A stretch of 64,000 nucleotides of DNA from Sphingobacterium alkalisoli. GTDB taxonomy: Bacteria > Bacteroidota > Bacteroidia > Sphingobacteriales > Sphingobacteriaceae. Where the stretch lies: the NCBI RefSeq assembly GCF_005049105.1, contig NZ_SUKA01000011.1:1-64000 (forward strand), in the 5' to 3' direction. The notes below the pieces were generated by a model. The model ran no database searches and was not told the origin of the DNA. It saw only the letters and a program-made list of their open reading frames with translations. Shown in pieces: positions 42,421 through 51,178 of this stretch. Every line of letters begins with the position of its first letter. Within the stretch, counting starts at the first letter, position 1. Made by a program: the position numbers and the translations under genes.

Positions 42421-43327
42421 ACCTTTTAGTGACAAAAGTATCTATACCCATACGATGAAAGAAATAAACACATATGATGGTGAATTAGGAGGGAATAAGC
42501 TTCCTGAGGCATTGCGTGTAAACCCTTTTACCGTGCCGCCAGACTATTTTAACGTACAGGAATCAAGCATTCTTTCCCTTGTACGGTTAGACAAACTAGC
42601 GATTCAAAAAGATAACCAAGCCACACCTGAAGGATACTTCGAAAAACTTCAAAACGATATTTTAGCCAAAGTAGCCGAACAAAAATTAAAAGATGAGGTT
42701 GCTACTACGGGATTTACAATTCCTGCAGGCTACCTTGAAGGAGCTGAAGAAGCTATTCTCCATCGAATTGCGGAGGCGCAATTGAAGAATGCCGTAGATC
42801 AAGATGGCTATGAGGTTCCGACAGCTTACTTTGAGACGCTAGAGCAGGATATTTTATTAAATGTCGCAATAGAAAAATTAAAAACTGAAGTCTCGGAAAC
42901 GGGGTATCAAGTACCTGCTGGATATTTCGACCGCTTGTCTGAAAAAACATCCATGATACCAGCGAGCACTAACACTCATGAAAGTGCTATGAAGGGTCGT
43001 TATGGCCAGCTAGAGACAGTGGAGAAGGAAATAAGGACACTACCCTCTCGAAAAAGATGGGCAAGCTACGCTGCTGCTGCCGCGGTCGCTGCTTTAATAG
43101 GTATAGGATCATATTTTTCATTCAGTCAGCAAGACGAAGCTATCTATTCTGAGGATATATCTTTTTCGGAGATACCTGATGAGGCTATCGTGAGCTATCT
43201 GGCCCAAACTTCTGATGGTAATGATATGATCTTTTTTTCGGAGTACTTAGAAATTCCCGAAACTGTGGAAATAGGTAGCCAGGTTAAAGACAAAGATATC
43301 GAGGAGTATTTAAATTACATGCTATAA
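42413..43327 (+). CDS. Single-TM repeat protein, putative anti-sigma factor
   Basis: 304 aa; a Met at 42455 (MKEINTYDGELGGNKLPEAL) is an equally good start. The N-terminal ~190 residues hold about four copies of a 40-45 residue unit with the pattern (F/Y)xVPxxYFexLxxxILxxVAxxKL: FTVPPDYFNVQE, ATPEGYFEKLQNDIL, FTIPAGYLEGAE, YEVPTAYFETLEQDIL, YQVPAGYFDRL. A single membrane helix lies near 222-240 (WASYAAAAAVAALIGIGSYF), followed by a short acidic outer tail. Coupled to the sigma gene and to the Spy-like gene (1 bp overlap). Cytoplasmic repeats, one TM and position suggest sigma sequestration; this is inference, not a named family match. Confidence 0.6.
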   Translation: MIKPFSDKSIYTHTMKEINTYDGELGGNKLPEALRVNPFTVPPDYFNVQESSILSLVRLDKLAIQKDNQATPEGYFEKLQNDILAKVAEQKLKDEVATTGFTIPAGYLEGAEEAILHRIAEAQLKNAVDQDGYEVPTAYFETLEQDILLNVAIEKLKTEVSETGYQVPAGYFDRLSEKTSMIPASTNTHESAMKGRYGQLETVEKEIRTLPSRKRWASYAAAAAVAALIGIGSYFSFSQQDEAIYSEDISFSEIPDEAIVSYLAQTSDGNDMIFFSEYLEIPETVEIGSQVKDKDIEEYLNYML

Positions 43328-43752
43328 TGCTACGTTTTAAACAAATATTAATTACACTTTGCTTTTTATTTTTATTTCAATTTGCTTCATTTTCGCAACA
43401 ACGAAACTTTGAAGTTATTGAGAATAAAAAGATCGCTTACATCACGAAGGAACTACAATTGACCCCTGCTGAATCGCAAAAGTTCTTTCCGATTTACAAC
43501 CAATATAATCGGGAGATATGGGATCTTAAAAGGGCAAAAAGAGGCATTGAGGTACCGAAAAATGCAAATTCCTTCAATGGCGGAAAGAGGGATGTAATTG
43601 CTTTTGATGCGAAAGAAGTGGACGTAAAAAAAATATACCGAAGTAAATTTGCGCTGGTAATTGGGCAATCGAGAGCGTCGCAATTCTTCCAGGTAGAAGA
43701 GGATTTTATTAACATGCTGGCTAAAGAATATAAAAGCAGACCGAAAAGATAA
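43327..43752 (+). CDS. Small exported Spy/CpxP-like protein
   Basis: 141 aa with a signal peptide (MLRFKQILITLCFLFLFQFA, SFSQ). The mature part is helical and basic with ELQLTPAESQKFFPIYNQYN, a variant of the LTxxQ-type motif of periplasmic Spy/CpxP-like proteins. Its ATG shares one base with the stop of the putative anti-sigma gene. As the third gene of a sigma/anti-sigma/periplasmic helix set, it may sense envelope state. A terminator follows directly. Confidence 0.65.
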   Translation: MLRFKQILITLCFLFLFQFASFSQQRNFEVIENKKIAYITKELQLTPAESQKFFPIYNQYNREIWDLKRAKRGIEVPKNANSFNGGKRDVIAFDAKEVDVKKIYRSKFALVIGQSRASQFFQVEEDFINMLAKEYKSRPKR

Positions 43753-43753
43753 T

Positions 43754-43780
43754 AGAAGCATAATGCTTCTATTTGTTTTT
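43754..43780 (+). terminator. Terminator after the sigma-factor operon
   Basis: AGAAGCA-TAA-TGCTTCT hairpin (43754-43770; 8 bp if the flanking T/A is counted) followed by ATTTGTTTTT. It lies right after the TAA at 43750-43752. Confidence 0.75.
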
Positions 43781-43804
43781 TAACGCGAATCTTCCTTAAC
43801 TTCG
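43772..43804 (+). promoter_or_regulatory. Promoter of the aminotransferase gene
   Basis: TTTG at 43772-43775, a 21 nt spacer, then TAACTTCG at 43797-43804 (one mismatch to TAnnTTTG). The ATG follows at 43808, so the transcript start would fall at or next to the start codon. It overlaps the T tract of the upstream terminator. Confidence 0.55.
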
Positions 43805-43807
43805 CAT

Positions 43808-44995
43808 ATGATTAGTAACAGAGAGCTGTTTTTAAAAAATACCGCGCAAACTTCTGACAGCCCAAGACTCATTGAAATAGAACGGGCGGAAGGCTCTTTC
43901 CTCTACGGACCCCATGGCGAAAAATATTTAGATCTAGTTTCGGGATTTAATGTAAGTAATATTGGACATCGCCATCCTAAGGTACTCCAAGCTATAAAAG
44001 AACAACTTGACAAATACCTACACGTAACGGTATACGGCGAATTTGTACAAGCACCACAAGTACAATTTGCAACAATGCTACTGAAACAACTTCCTGTACA
44101 TTTTGAATCGGTGTACTTTACCAATTCAGGAACAGAGGCTGTTGAAGGGGCTATGAAAGTCGCAAAAAAATATACTGGCCGAAGACAAATTATAGCCGCT
44201 AAAAAAGCTTATCACGGAAGCACCCAAGGTGCTCTCAGTCTTATCGGCAATCCGGCATATCAACAGGCTTACGCCCCCCTATTACCTGATATTGAATTTA
44301 TCGAATACAACAGCATCGCTGATCTTGCTCTTATAACCCGCAATACGGCTGCAGTTATTATTGAAGCCATACAGGGCGAGGCTGGCGTGCGAGTACCTAC
44401 TGTAAGTTACATGCAGGCGCTACGTAATAAATGTGATGAAACAGGCACCCTTTTACTATTCGACGAGATACAAACCGGCTTTGGCCGCACCGGAAAATTA
44501 TTTGCTTTTGATCACTTTGGCATTGTTCCGGATATCTTAATGTTAGCCAAGGGAATCGGAGGGGGTATGCCATTGGGTGCCTTTGTGGCATCCAAAAAGA
44601 TCATGGATGTAATAAAAGATAACCCCATGTTAGGTCATATTACCACGTTTGGTGGACACCCTGTATCCTGTGCTGCAGCCTTGGCTTCACTCCAAGTGAT
44701 CATCGACGAGCGACTTGTAGAACAGGTAGAATTTAAAGAGAATTTATTTAGAAAGGAACTGAATCACCCAAAGATCAAGGAAATCAGAGGCATGGGATTG
44801 ATGATGTGTTTACAATTGGAAACTTTTGATCAAGTATACGCTGTAAGTAAATACTGTGCCGAAAAAGGAATCATGATAGACTGGTATCTACATTGTGAAA
44901 CTGCTCTACGGGTAGCTCCTCCATTAACCATTTCTGAACAAGAAATAAAAGTGGCCTGCGAAATAATAAAAGAAGGCATTGATAAATTCTGTTAA
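43808..44995 (+). CDS. Class III PLP-dependent aminotransferase
   Basis: 395 aa. PLP-binding pattern: TNSGTEAVEGAMKVAKKYTG (107-124), KAYHGSTQGALSL (133-145), IIEAIQGEAGV (184-193), LLLFDEIQTGFGRTGKLFAF (215-234) and the Schiff-base lysine K248 in MLAKGIGGGMPLGAF. The length and motifs are those of acetylornithine/ornithine/4-aminobutyrate-type aminotransferases. There are no arginine-synthesis neighbours to fix the substrate, so the general name is kept. The mRNA is probably leaderless. Confidence 0.9.
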   Translation: MISNRELFLKNTAQTSDSPRLIEIERAEGSFLYGPHGEKYLDLVSGFNVSNIGHRHPKVLQAIKEQLDKYLHVTVYGEFVQAPQVQFATMLLKQLPVHFESVYFTNSGTEAVEGAMKVAKKYTGRRQIIAAKKAYHGSTQGALSLIGNPAYQQAYAPLLPDIEFIEYNSIADLALITRNTAAVIIEAIQGEAGVRVPTVSYMQALRNKCDETGTLLLFDEIQTGFGRTGKLFAFDHFGIVPDILMLAKGIGGGMPLGAFVASKKIMDVIKDNPMLGHITTFGGHPVSCAAALASLQVIIDERLVEQVEFKENLFRKELNHPKIKEIRGMGLMMCLQLETFDQVYAVSKYCAEKGIMIDWYLHCETALRVAPPLTISEQEIKVACEIIKEGIDKFC

Positions 44996-45031
44996 TATAC
45001 TTATTTTTAAAAAAGACATAAACCTATAAAA

Positions 45032-45787
45032 ATGGATAATAGAAGAAAATTTCTACAAAAAAGCTTGCTTACCCTAGGAGGAGCGCTGGCTGGAACTTCA
45101 TTGTTAAGTGCAAAAGAAACGAGCAATATCGGCGGCAGTAAGAAAATAACCATCAATCATAACGACGTTATTTTATTCCAAGGTGATTCGATAACCGACA
45201 ACGGTCGTAAAAGGGATAACTTAGAACCGAATAATACGGATGCTTTCGGAAAAGGCTATGCAATGATTGCAGCAAGCAACTTGTTAAACAAATATGCCGA
45301 CAAAAACATACAAGTTTACAATAGAGGCATCAGCGGAAATAAGGTCCCTCAGCTTGCCGAACGATGGGATACCGATTGTATCGCACTTAAACCAACTATT
45401 CTAAGCATTATGATTGGCATCAATGATTATTGGCATAAAAGGAATGGGAACTATGAAGGATCTGCAAACGCATACAAAGATCAATATCGAAAACTTCTTG
45501 ATCAAACCTTGACAGCATTACCTCAAGTAAAATTAATTATTGGTGAACCTTTCGGTGTGAAGAACGTGAAACATGTTGATGACAGTTGGTTTCCAGAATT
45601 GACACAATATCAACAGGTAGCTAATGAAATAGCAAAAGAATACCATGCTGTATTCCTCCCCTACCAGTCGATTTTTGATAAAGCTGAAAAAAGGGCAAAC
45701 GGAAAATACTGGACTACAGACGGTGTACATACTACCCTAGCGGGGGCTAATCTGATGGCTCAACACTGGATAGAAACTGTAAAATAG
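45032..45787 (+). CDS. Secreted SGNH/GDSL-type hydrolase
   Basis: 251 aa. N-terminal MDNRRKFLQKSLLTLGGALA has the RRKFLQ twin-arginine-like signal. SGNH blocks: ILFQGDSITDNGR (Ser near residue 53), NRGISGNKV (Gly), MIGINDYW (Asn) and TDGVHTTLAGANLMAQHW (Asp/His pair). Such enzymes are esterases, often removing acetyl groups from plant or microbial polysaccharides. Stand-alone gene, 36 bp after the aminotransferase. Confidence 0.88.
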   Translation: MDNRRKFLQKSLLTLGGALAGTSLLSAKETSNIGGSKKITINHNDVILFQGDSITDNGRKRDNLEPNNTDAFGKGYAMIAASNLLNKYADKNIQVYNRGISGNKVPQLAERWDTDCIALKPTILSIMIGINDYWHKRNGNYEGSANAYKDQYRKLLDQTLTALPQVKLIIGEPFGVKNVKHVDDSWFPELTQYQQVANEIAKEYHAVFLPYQSIFDKAEKRANGKYWTTDGVHTTLAGANLMAQHWIETVK

Positions 45788-45861
45788 CTAAAAAGTATTA
45801 GATATAGGATTTAAATTCATCGCGCTATAATCATCAACATCAGAAAAAACAAAAATTAATT

Positions 45862-48123
45862 ATGGAAAATTACCTCTTCCTTATTATACTAACGTTAGTA
45901 ATTCTGGCAATAATCGATCTCATGGTCGGAGTTAGTAATGATGCCGTAAACTTTCTTAACTCGGCCATCGGATCTAAAGCCATTCCTTTCAAAACCATCA
46001 TGATCGTAACGAGTATAGGGATCATATGTGGGGCTGTTTTTTCAGGTGGCATGATGGAAATTGCCCGAAGCGGAATTTATATACCCAGTCAGTTTAGCTT
46101 TAATGACGTCATGATCATCTTTCTTGCGGTCATGATTACTGATGTTATTTTATTGGACGTTTTTAATTATTTTGGACTACCCACGTCTACCACCGTGTCT
46201 ATCGTTTTCGAACTATTGGGAGCCGCAGTATGCTTGGCCATGTACAAAATCATTAGTGAAGATGCGGCTTGGAATACCATATCTAATTATATCAATACCG
46301 AGAAAGCCACCGCTATTGTGGGCAGTATCTTGCTATCTGTATTCCTGTCGTTCACTGTGGGTATGATCGTGCAGTATTTTTCAAGGCTTATCTTCACCTT
46401 CCAATTCGAAAGGAAAATAAAAACTGTCGGTGTGCTGTTTGGTGGTATAACATTAGCAGCGATTAGTTATTTCATTCTAATCAAGGGCCTCAAAGGAGCT
46501 ACTTTTATTTCTGGGAATACCCAAAGTTGGATTAAGAGCCATGAAATCCACTTACTCCTAGGAAGCTTTCTCGTATTTACATTAATAAGCTTTATCCTAA
46601 CCCGACTTAATATTAATATCTTAAAGCTTATTATCGGTGTGGGCACGTTTGCTCTCGCGCTATCCTTCGCCAGTAATGACTTAGTAAATTTTATAGGGGT
46701 TCCGGTAGCGGCATTACAATCTATCGATATTTTCCGAACGACAGGTGCTGACCCAAACACCTATATGATGACGGCCTTGGCTTCGAAAGATATTGTTGCA
46801 CCTATGTGGATTTTAGCGGTAGCGGGACTAATAATGGTTATAACTTTGTGGACTTCTAAAAAAGCTAAAACGGTGATCGAGACGGAGATGAGCTTGAGTA
46901 ACCAGGATTCGGGAGTCGACAAGTTCAAGTCGAATGCCTTGGCTCGACAGATTGTGCGGTCTTTTATTAGCTTTGGTAATATCATAAGCTATTTGATGCC
47001 TAGAACATTGCAAGCTCGGTTGGATAAACAATTTGAAAATCCATTACTGGAAAAAGGGGCAAATAAGAAATCGGGTGAAGAACCTATGTTTGACATGGTA
47101 AGGGCATCGGTAAATTTAATGGTCGCCAGTAGCTTAATCGCACTCGGAACCTCAATGAAATTACCTTTGTCGACCACCTATGTCACATTTATGGTGGCTA
47201 TGGGTACTGCTTTTGCAGATAGAGCTTGGGGTAGAGAAAGTGCTGTTTATCGGGTATCGGGCGTCTTTCACGTAGTTGGGGGATGGTTTATCACCGCTGG
47301 TTGTGCCTTTGCGGGGGCCTTTATATTGGCTTACCTGCTGAAAATTGGTGGAATCGTCACCTTTGTACTTGCAATCATCGTACTAACCGTGTTCCTGTAT
47401 AGAAATTCAAAAAGCCACGATCGGAAAGTGAAAGAGCAATCGGCGAGAAAACTTCAGCTGGAAAAAGAGGATATACAAACGCTACAGCAAGTGACAGAGG
47501 CCAGTGCAAATCAGATCAGCGAGATCATCACCAAAACGAACATGCTCTACAAAGATGTAATCGAAGGGTTGATTAACCAAGATTTATTGGTATTGAATGC
47601 GGACAAGAAGCTAATTAAGAAGTTACAAAAGGACCTTAATTCCACCAATTCGTCGCTGTACGACTTTATTCGAAATCTCGACGATTCCTCTGTAAAAGGT
47701 AGTCGGTATTATATTCAGTCTTTAGGATACCTTCAGGATATCGTCGAAAATGTGGGCGTCATTTCATCCAACATCTACGATCACGTAGACAACAATCACA
47801 AACCGCTTAAAATTAATCAGGCGAAAGATCTAAAGTATATTGTTGAAAAATTGGGGCAATGGTATTCCAAGATAAATGATGTGTACAAACGACAGGATTT
47901 TTCTAAAATTGATGATATTATTGAAGAAAGGCTGGAACTACAGGATATAAATAACCAATTTTTGGATCGGCAAATCGAGCGTATTCGAACGTCCGAAAAT
48001 AGTCCGAAAAATTCAAAGTTATATTTTTCTATTCTACTCGAAACAAATGAGCTGATTAGTTCAACATTCAAACTTATTCGATTGCACCAAGAGTTTGAAC
48101 GTTTCAGAAGTTCAACTTCATAA
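45862..48123 (+). CDS. PiT-family inorganic phosphate transporter with PhoU-like C-terminal region
   Basis: 753 aa. The two family repeats are visible as GVSNDAVNFLNSAIGSKAI (near residue 23) and SFASNDLVNFIGVPVAA (near 270), with FGLPTSTTVSIVFELLGAA and MKLPLSTTYVTFMVAMGTAF as the paired hairpin motifs. About eleven membrane helices reach residue ~510. The remaining ~240 residues are a soluble helical bundle (KLQLEKEDIQTLQQVTEASA to the end), resembling a fused PhoU domain. Many PiT systems have a separate PhoU-like partner; here it appears to be built in. Transport is probably coupled to H+ or Na+. Confidence 0.88.
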   Translation: MENYLFLIILTLVILAIIDLMVGVSNDAVNFLNSAIGSKAIPFKTIMIVTSIGIICGAVFSGGMMEIARSGIYIPSQFSFNDVMIIFLAVMITDVILLDVFNYFGLPTSTTVSIVFELLGAAVCLAMYKIISEDAAWNTISNYINTEKATAIVGSILLSVFLSFTVGMIVQYFSRLIFTFQFERKIKTVGVLFGGITLAAISYFILIKGLKGATFISGNTQSWIKSHEIHLLLGSFLVFTLISFILTRLNINILKLIIGVGTFALALSFASNDLVNFIGVPVAALQSIDIFRTTGADPNTYMMTALASKDIVAPMWILAVAGLIMVITLWTSKKAKTVIETEMSLSNQDSGVDKFKSNALARQIVRSFISFGNIISYLMPRTLQARLDKQFENPLLEKGANKKSGEEPMFDMVRASVNLMVASSLIALGTSMKLPLSTTYVTFMVAMGTAFADRAWGRESAVYRVSGVFHVVGGWFITAGCAFAGAFILAYLLKIGGIVTFVLAIIVLTVFLYRNSKSHDRKVKEQSARKLQLEKEDIQTLQQVTEASANQISEIITKTNMLYKDVIEGLINQDLLVLNADKKLIKKLQKDLNSTNSSLYDFIRNLDDSSVKGSRYYIQSLGYLQDIVENVGVISSNIYDHVDNNHKPLKINQAKDLKYIVEKLGQWYSKINDVYKRQDFSKIDDIIEERLELQDINNQFLDRQIERIRTSENSPKNSKLYFSILLETNELISSTFKLIRLHQEFERFRSSTS

Positions 48124-48287
48124 AAAAGGGGCTGTCTAAAAAAGCACAACATCGTCGTCATTGCGAACCGGAGGAACGATGGTGAAGCAATCTGACGATG
48201 TTAAAAACGCAGATTGCTTCGTCATTCTTCCTCGCAATGACGCGTTTTCTTGTAGGTGACGACCTTTTTAGACACCTTCTTTTTTAA
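48124..48287. mobile_element. MITE-like repeat
   Basis: About 165 bp with imperfect terminal inverted repeats (AAAAGGGGCTGTCTAAAAAA at the left, TTTTTAGACACCTTCTTTTT at the right) and a large inner dyad: CGTCATTGCGAACCGGAGGA ... GAAGCAATCTG against CAGATTGCTTCGTCATTC and CCTCGCAATGACG. The inner CGTCATTGCGA/GCAATCTG unit is a type of repeat found dispersed in many genomes. No coding capacity. It sits between the convergent phosphate transporter and mtaB genes and may also act as a terminator. Confidence 0.7.
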
Positions 48288-48294
48288 AGTTTTT

Positions 48295-49614
48295 TTAATG
48301 CGCTAAAATTTGGGGAAGTTCTTCAATCTCTACTTCTCCACTCTCTGTGAGGGTGACGAATTTTACCGGAACAATCTCATTTACTAGAAGTGGATCATAG
48401 GGTGTGCGTACCTTGACGTAATTTTTAGAAAAACCATGCATATAACCATCTTTTACATCGGATTCAAATAACACCTCTCCTACTTCTTCTAATTGAGATT
48501 CGTAAAAGGCTCGTCGTTTTTTTTCGGACAAAATATGTAACATTTTACTCCTATCACTTCGTTGTGCTCCTGGAACAGCGCCTTCCATTTGAGCTGCGAT
48601 TGTATTTTCGCGTTCTGAATAGGTAAAAACATGTAAATAAGAAATATCCATCTCATTGATAAAGTTATAGGTATCTATAAAATCTTCGCGAGTTTCCCCA
48701 GGAAAGCCTACTATGACATCTACACCAATACAACAGTTGGGCATCAAAGATCTTATTTTAGCAACTCGTTCTGCATATAACTCCCGTTTATAACGACGAC
48801 GCATCTGCGCCAGCACCTTATTATTCCCGGCCTGTAACGGCATATGAAAATGTGGCACAAATCGTTTGGACTGCGCTACGAATTCAATAATCTCATTGGC
48901 TAAAAGATTTGGCTCAATAGAAGAGATACGGATACGATCGATACCTTCGACATGATCCAGTGCTTTTACCAAGTCTAAAAATTTATCCTGACGTTTACCG
49001 TCGCGAACGCCGAAATCACCGATATTAACTCCTGTTAACACGATTTCTTTAACACCGGAAGCCGCAATCTCCTCTGCCTGACGGACGATGTCGGCTATAT
49101 GGCCCGAACGACTGGCACCGCGGGCCAAGGGAATCGTGCAAAATGTACACGAATAATCACATCCGTCTTGCACTTTTAAGAACGTACGTGTACGATCTCC
49201 GATAGAGAATGCAGATACAAACTGATTGGTTTCATCAATAGGTGCATTATGAATAATAGTTTTTTCCTGCTTCGTTAAATCATTGATATGCTCAATGATA
49301 TTAAATTTCTCGGCGGCTCCTAATACCATATCCACACCTGGAATTTCAGCAATTTCCTTCGGTTTCAATTGGGCATAGCACCCAACAATGGTTATATATG
49401 CATTTGGAGAATGTTTTAAGGCTTCCCTTACTACCTTTCTGCACTTCTTATCGGCGTGATCGGTAACCGAACATGTATTAATAACATATACATCCGCTTG
49501 ACTATTAAACGCCGTGGTCTCGTAACCCGCATCTTTAAAGATACGGCCGATAGATGATGTTTCTGAAAAATTCAGCTTACATCCCAAGGTGTAGAAAGCA
49601 ACTTTTTTGTTCAT
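48295..49614 (-). CDS. mtaB: tRNA ct6A/t6A37 methylthiotransferase MtaB
   Basis: 439 aa. Adds a methylthio group to N6-threonylcarbamoyladenosine-37 of tRNA. N-terminal MTTase domain with Cys12 (YTLGCKLNFSET), Cys48 (VINTCSVTDHADKKC) and Cys79 (IVGCYAQLKP) for one 4Fe-4S cluster. Radical SAM cluster CDYSCTFC at 152-159, then GVNIGDFG and GVDVIVGFPGETREDF. C-terminal TRAM-like domain. The VTDHADKKCR stretch and length favour MtaB over MiaB or RimO. Confidence 0.93.
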   Translation of the reverse strand: MNKKVAFYTLGCKLNFSETSSIGRIFKDAGYETTAFNSQADVYVINTCSVTDHADKKCRKVVREALKHSPNAYITIVGCYAQLKPKEIAEIPGVDMVLGAAEKFNIIEHINDLTKQEKTIIHNAPIDETNQFVSAFSIGDRTRTFLKVQDGCDYSCTFCTIPLARGASRSGHIADIVRQAEEIAASGVKEIVLTGVNIGDFGVRDGKRQDKFLDLVKALDHVEGIDRIRISSIEPNLLANEIIEFVAQSKRFVPHFHMPLQAGNNKVLAQMRRRYKRELYAERVAKIRSLMPNCCIGVDVIVGFPGETREDFIDTYNFINEMDISYLHVFTYSERENTIAAQMEGAVPGAQRSDRSKMLHILSEKKRRAFYESQLEEVGEVLFESDVKDGYMHGFSKNYVKVRTPYDPLLVNEIVPVKFVTLTESGEVEIEELPQILAH

Positions 49615-49750
49615 TTATATGTACTTATAATAGCAACCTGCTGATGCAGGAATTATCCATGTACTGGGTATCTTAAAACATGAATAGTTGATGCTATTTG
49701 CAAAAATACATAAAAAGATAGAAAATGTAACTTGTTGAAAAATTGTGATA

Positions 49751-49779
49751 TTCTAATGATGCAAAAACCCTTATCTTCG
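49751..49779 (+). promoter_or_regulatory. Possible thyA promoter
   Basis: TATCTTCG at 49772-49779 resembles the TAnnTTTG box. The upstream -33 box is weak (TTC at 49751-49753). It lies 28 bp before the thyA ATG. Confidence 0.4.
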
Positions 49780-49807
49780 TAACATTCAAGATCAAAAAAA
49801 ATCAAAC

Positions 49808-50629
49808 ATGAAACAGTATTTAGATTTGCTAAAGCATGTATATACGACGGGCGTAGAGAAAACTGATCGTACAGGAACGGGTACTAAAAGTGTTTTTGGC
49901 TATCAAATGCGTTTTAATTTAAAGGAGGGATTCCCACTGGTTACGACCAAGAAGCTCCATCTCCGCTCGATCATACATGAATTGATTTGGTTTTTAAAAG
50001 GGGAAACGAATATTAGCTACCTGAAAGAAAATGGCGTAAGTATTTGGGATGAATGGGCAGATGAAAACGGAAATTTGGGACCAGTATATGGTTCGCAATG
50101 GCGTTCTTGGCCTACTCCAGACGGACGACACATTGATCAGATCGCCCAGGTGATCAATCAGCTAAAAACGAACCCTGACTCACGTCGTATAATCGTATCA
50201 GCCTGGAATGTTGCCGAAATTGAAAACATGGCATTGCCGCCATGTCATGCCTTTTTTCAGTTTTATGTAGCGCCGGCGCAACCCGAAAATGGAATTTTGA
50301 AACCACAGCTATCCTGTCAACTGTATCAACGTAGTGCCGATATTTTTTTAGGGGTCCCCTTCAATATCGCATCCTATGCTTTATTGACGATGATGGTAGC
50401 GCAGGTTTGTGATATGGAAGCTGCTGATTTTGTACACACACTCGGAGATGCGCATATTTATAGCAATCACTTTGAACAAACAGAATTGCAACTATCAAGG
50501 GACCCAAAGTCACTTCCCAGACTGAATATAAATCCGAATGTCAAAGATATTTTTGATTTTAAATTCGGAGATTTTGAACTGGCGAATTATGAATATCATC
50601 CACACATCAAGGCTCCTGTAGCTATATAA
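49808..50629 (+). CDS. thyA: Thymidylate synthase
   Basis: 273 aa. Converts dUMP to dTMP using 5,10-methylenetetrahydrofolate. [18 protein letters not shown] at the N-terminus, [11 protein letters not shown] (91-101), [14 protein letters not shown], catalytic Cys146 in [31 protein letters not shown] and [15 protein letters not shown]-terminal end KAPVAI is normal. It lies upstream of the dihydrofolate reductase gene that regenerates its cofactor. Confidence 0.97.
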   Translation: MKQYLDLLKHVYTTGVEKTDRTGTGTKSVFGYQMRFNLKEGFPLVTTKKLHLRSIIHELIWFLKGETNISYLKENGVSIWDEWADENGNLGPVYGSQWRSWPTPDGRHIDQIAQVINQLKTNPDSRRIIVSAWNVAEIENMALPPCHAFFQFYVAPAQPENGILKPQLSCQLYQRSADIFLGVPFNIASYALLTMMVAQVCDMEAADFVHTLGDAHIYSNHFEQTELQLSRDPKSLPRLNINPNVKDIFDFKFGDFELANYEYHPHIKAPVAI

Positions 50630-50668
50630 CACGGAACAAAGATTAAAGGGCAAAGAAAATCCGAAGAA

Positions 50669-51166
50669 ATGAGTAATCTCAAATTAACACTAATAGTCGC
50701 TGCTGCTGAGAATAATGCTATAGGAAAAGACAATAAAATGCCTTGGCATCTACCTAATGATTTCAAGTACTTCAAGAAAACTACACTTAACCATTCTATT
50801 GTCATGGGGCGTAAGACTTTTGAATCTATTGGAAGAGCCTTGCCCGAGCGTAGGAATATTGTGATTACGCGTGACCTTAACTATAAAGCAGAAGATATTG
50901 ACGTCGCAAATGGGGTCGATGACGTACTTTCCTATTGCAGGGATGAACGTGAAATCTTTATTATTGGTGGTGCTGAAATCTACAAACAAACGCTTCCTTT
51001 TGCGGAGAAAGTTCTCTTGACGCGGGTACATACCACAGTTGAAGGCGATGCCTTCTTTCCGGAATTAGCCCCGAACGCATGGAAGCTTACGAGTTCAGAA
51101 ACTTATCTCAAGGATGAAAGGCATGCTTTCGATTACTCTTTCGAGACTTACGAGAGAATAAAATAA
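50669..51166 (+). CDS. folA: Dihydrofolate reductase
   Basis: 165 aa. NADPH-dependent reduction of dihydrofolate. LIVAAAENNAIGKDNKMPWH contains the substrate/cofactor loop and W of PWHLP; SIVMGRKTFESIGRALPERR binds NADPH; IFIIGGAEIYKQTLPFAEKV and the C-terminal HAFDYSFETYER complete the fold. It starts 39 bp after thyA, a usual functional pair. Confidence 0.96.
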   Translation: MSNLKLTLIVAAAENNAIGKDNKMPWHLPNDFKYFKKTTLNHSIVMGRKTFESIGRALPERRNIVITRDLNYKAEDIDVANGVDDVLSYCRDEREIFIIGGAEIYKQTLPFAEKVLLTRVHTTVEGDAFFPELAPNAWKLTSSETYLKDERHAFDYSFETYERIK

Positions 51167-51178
51167 GATGTATAGTCA

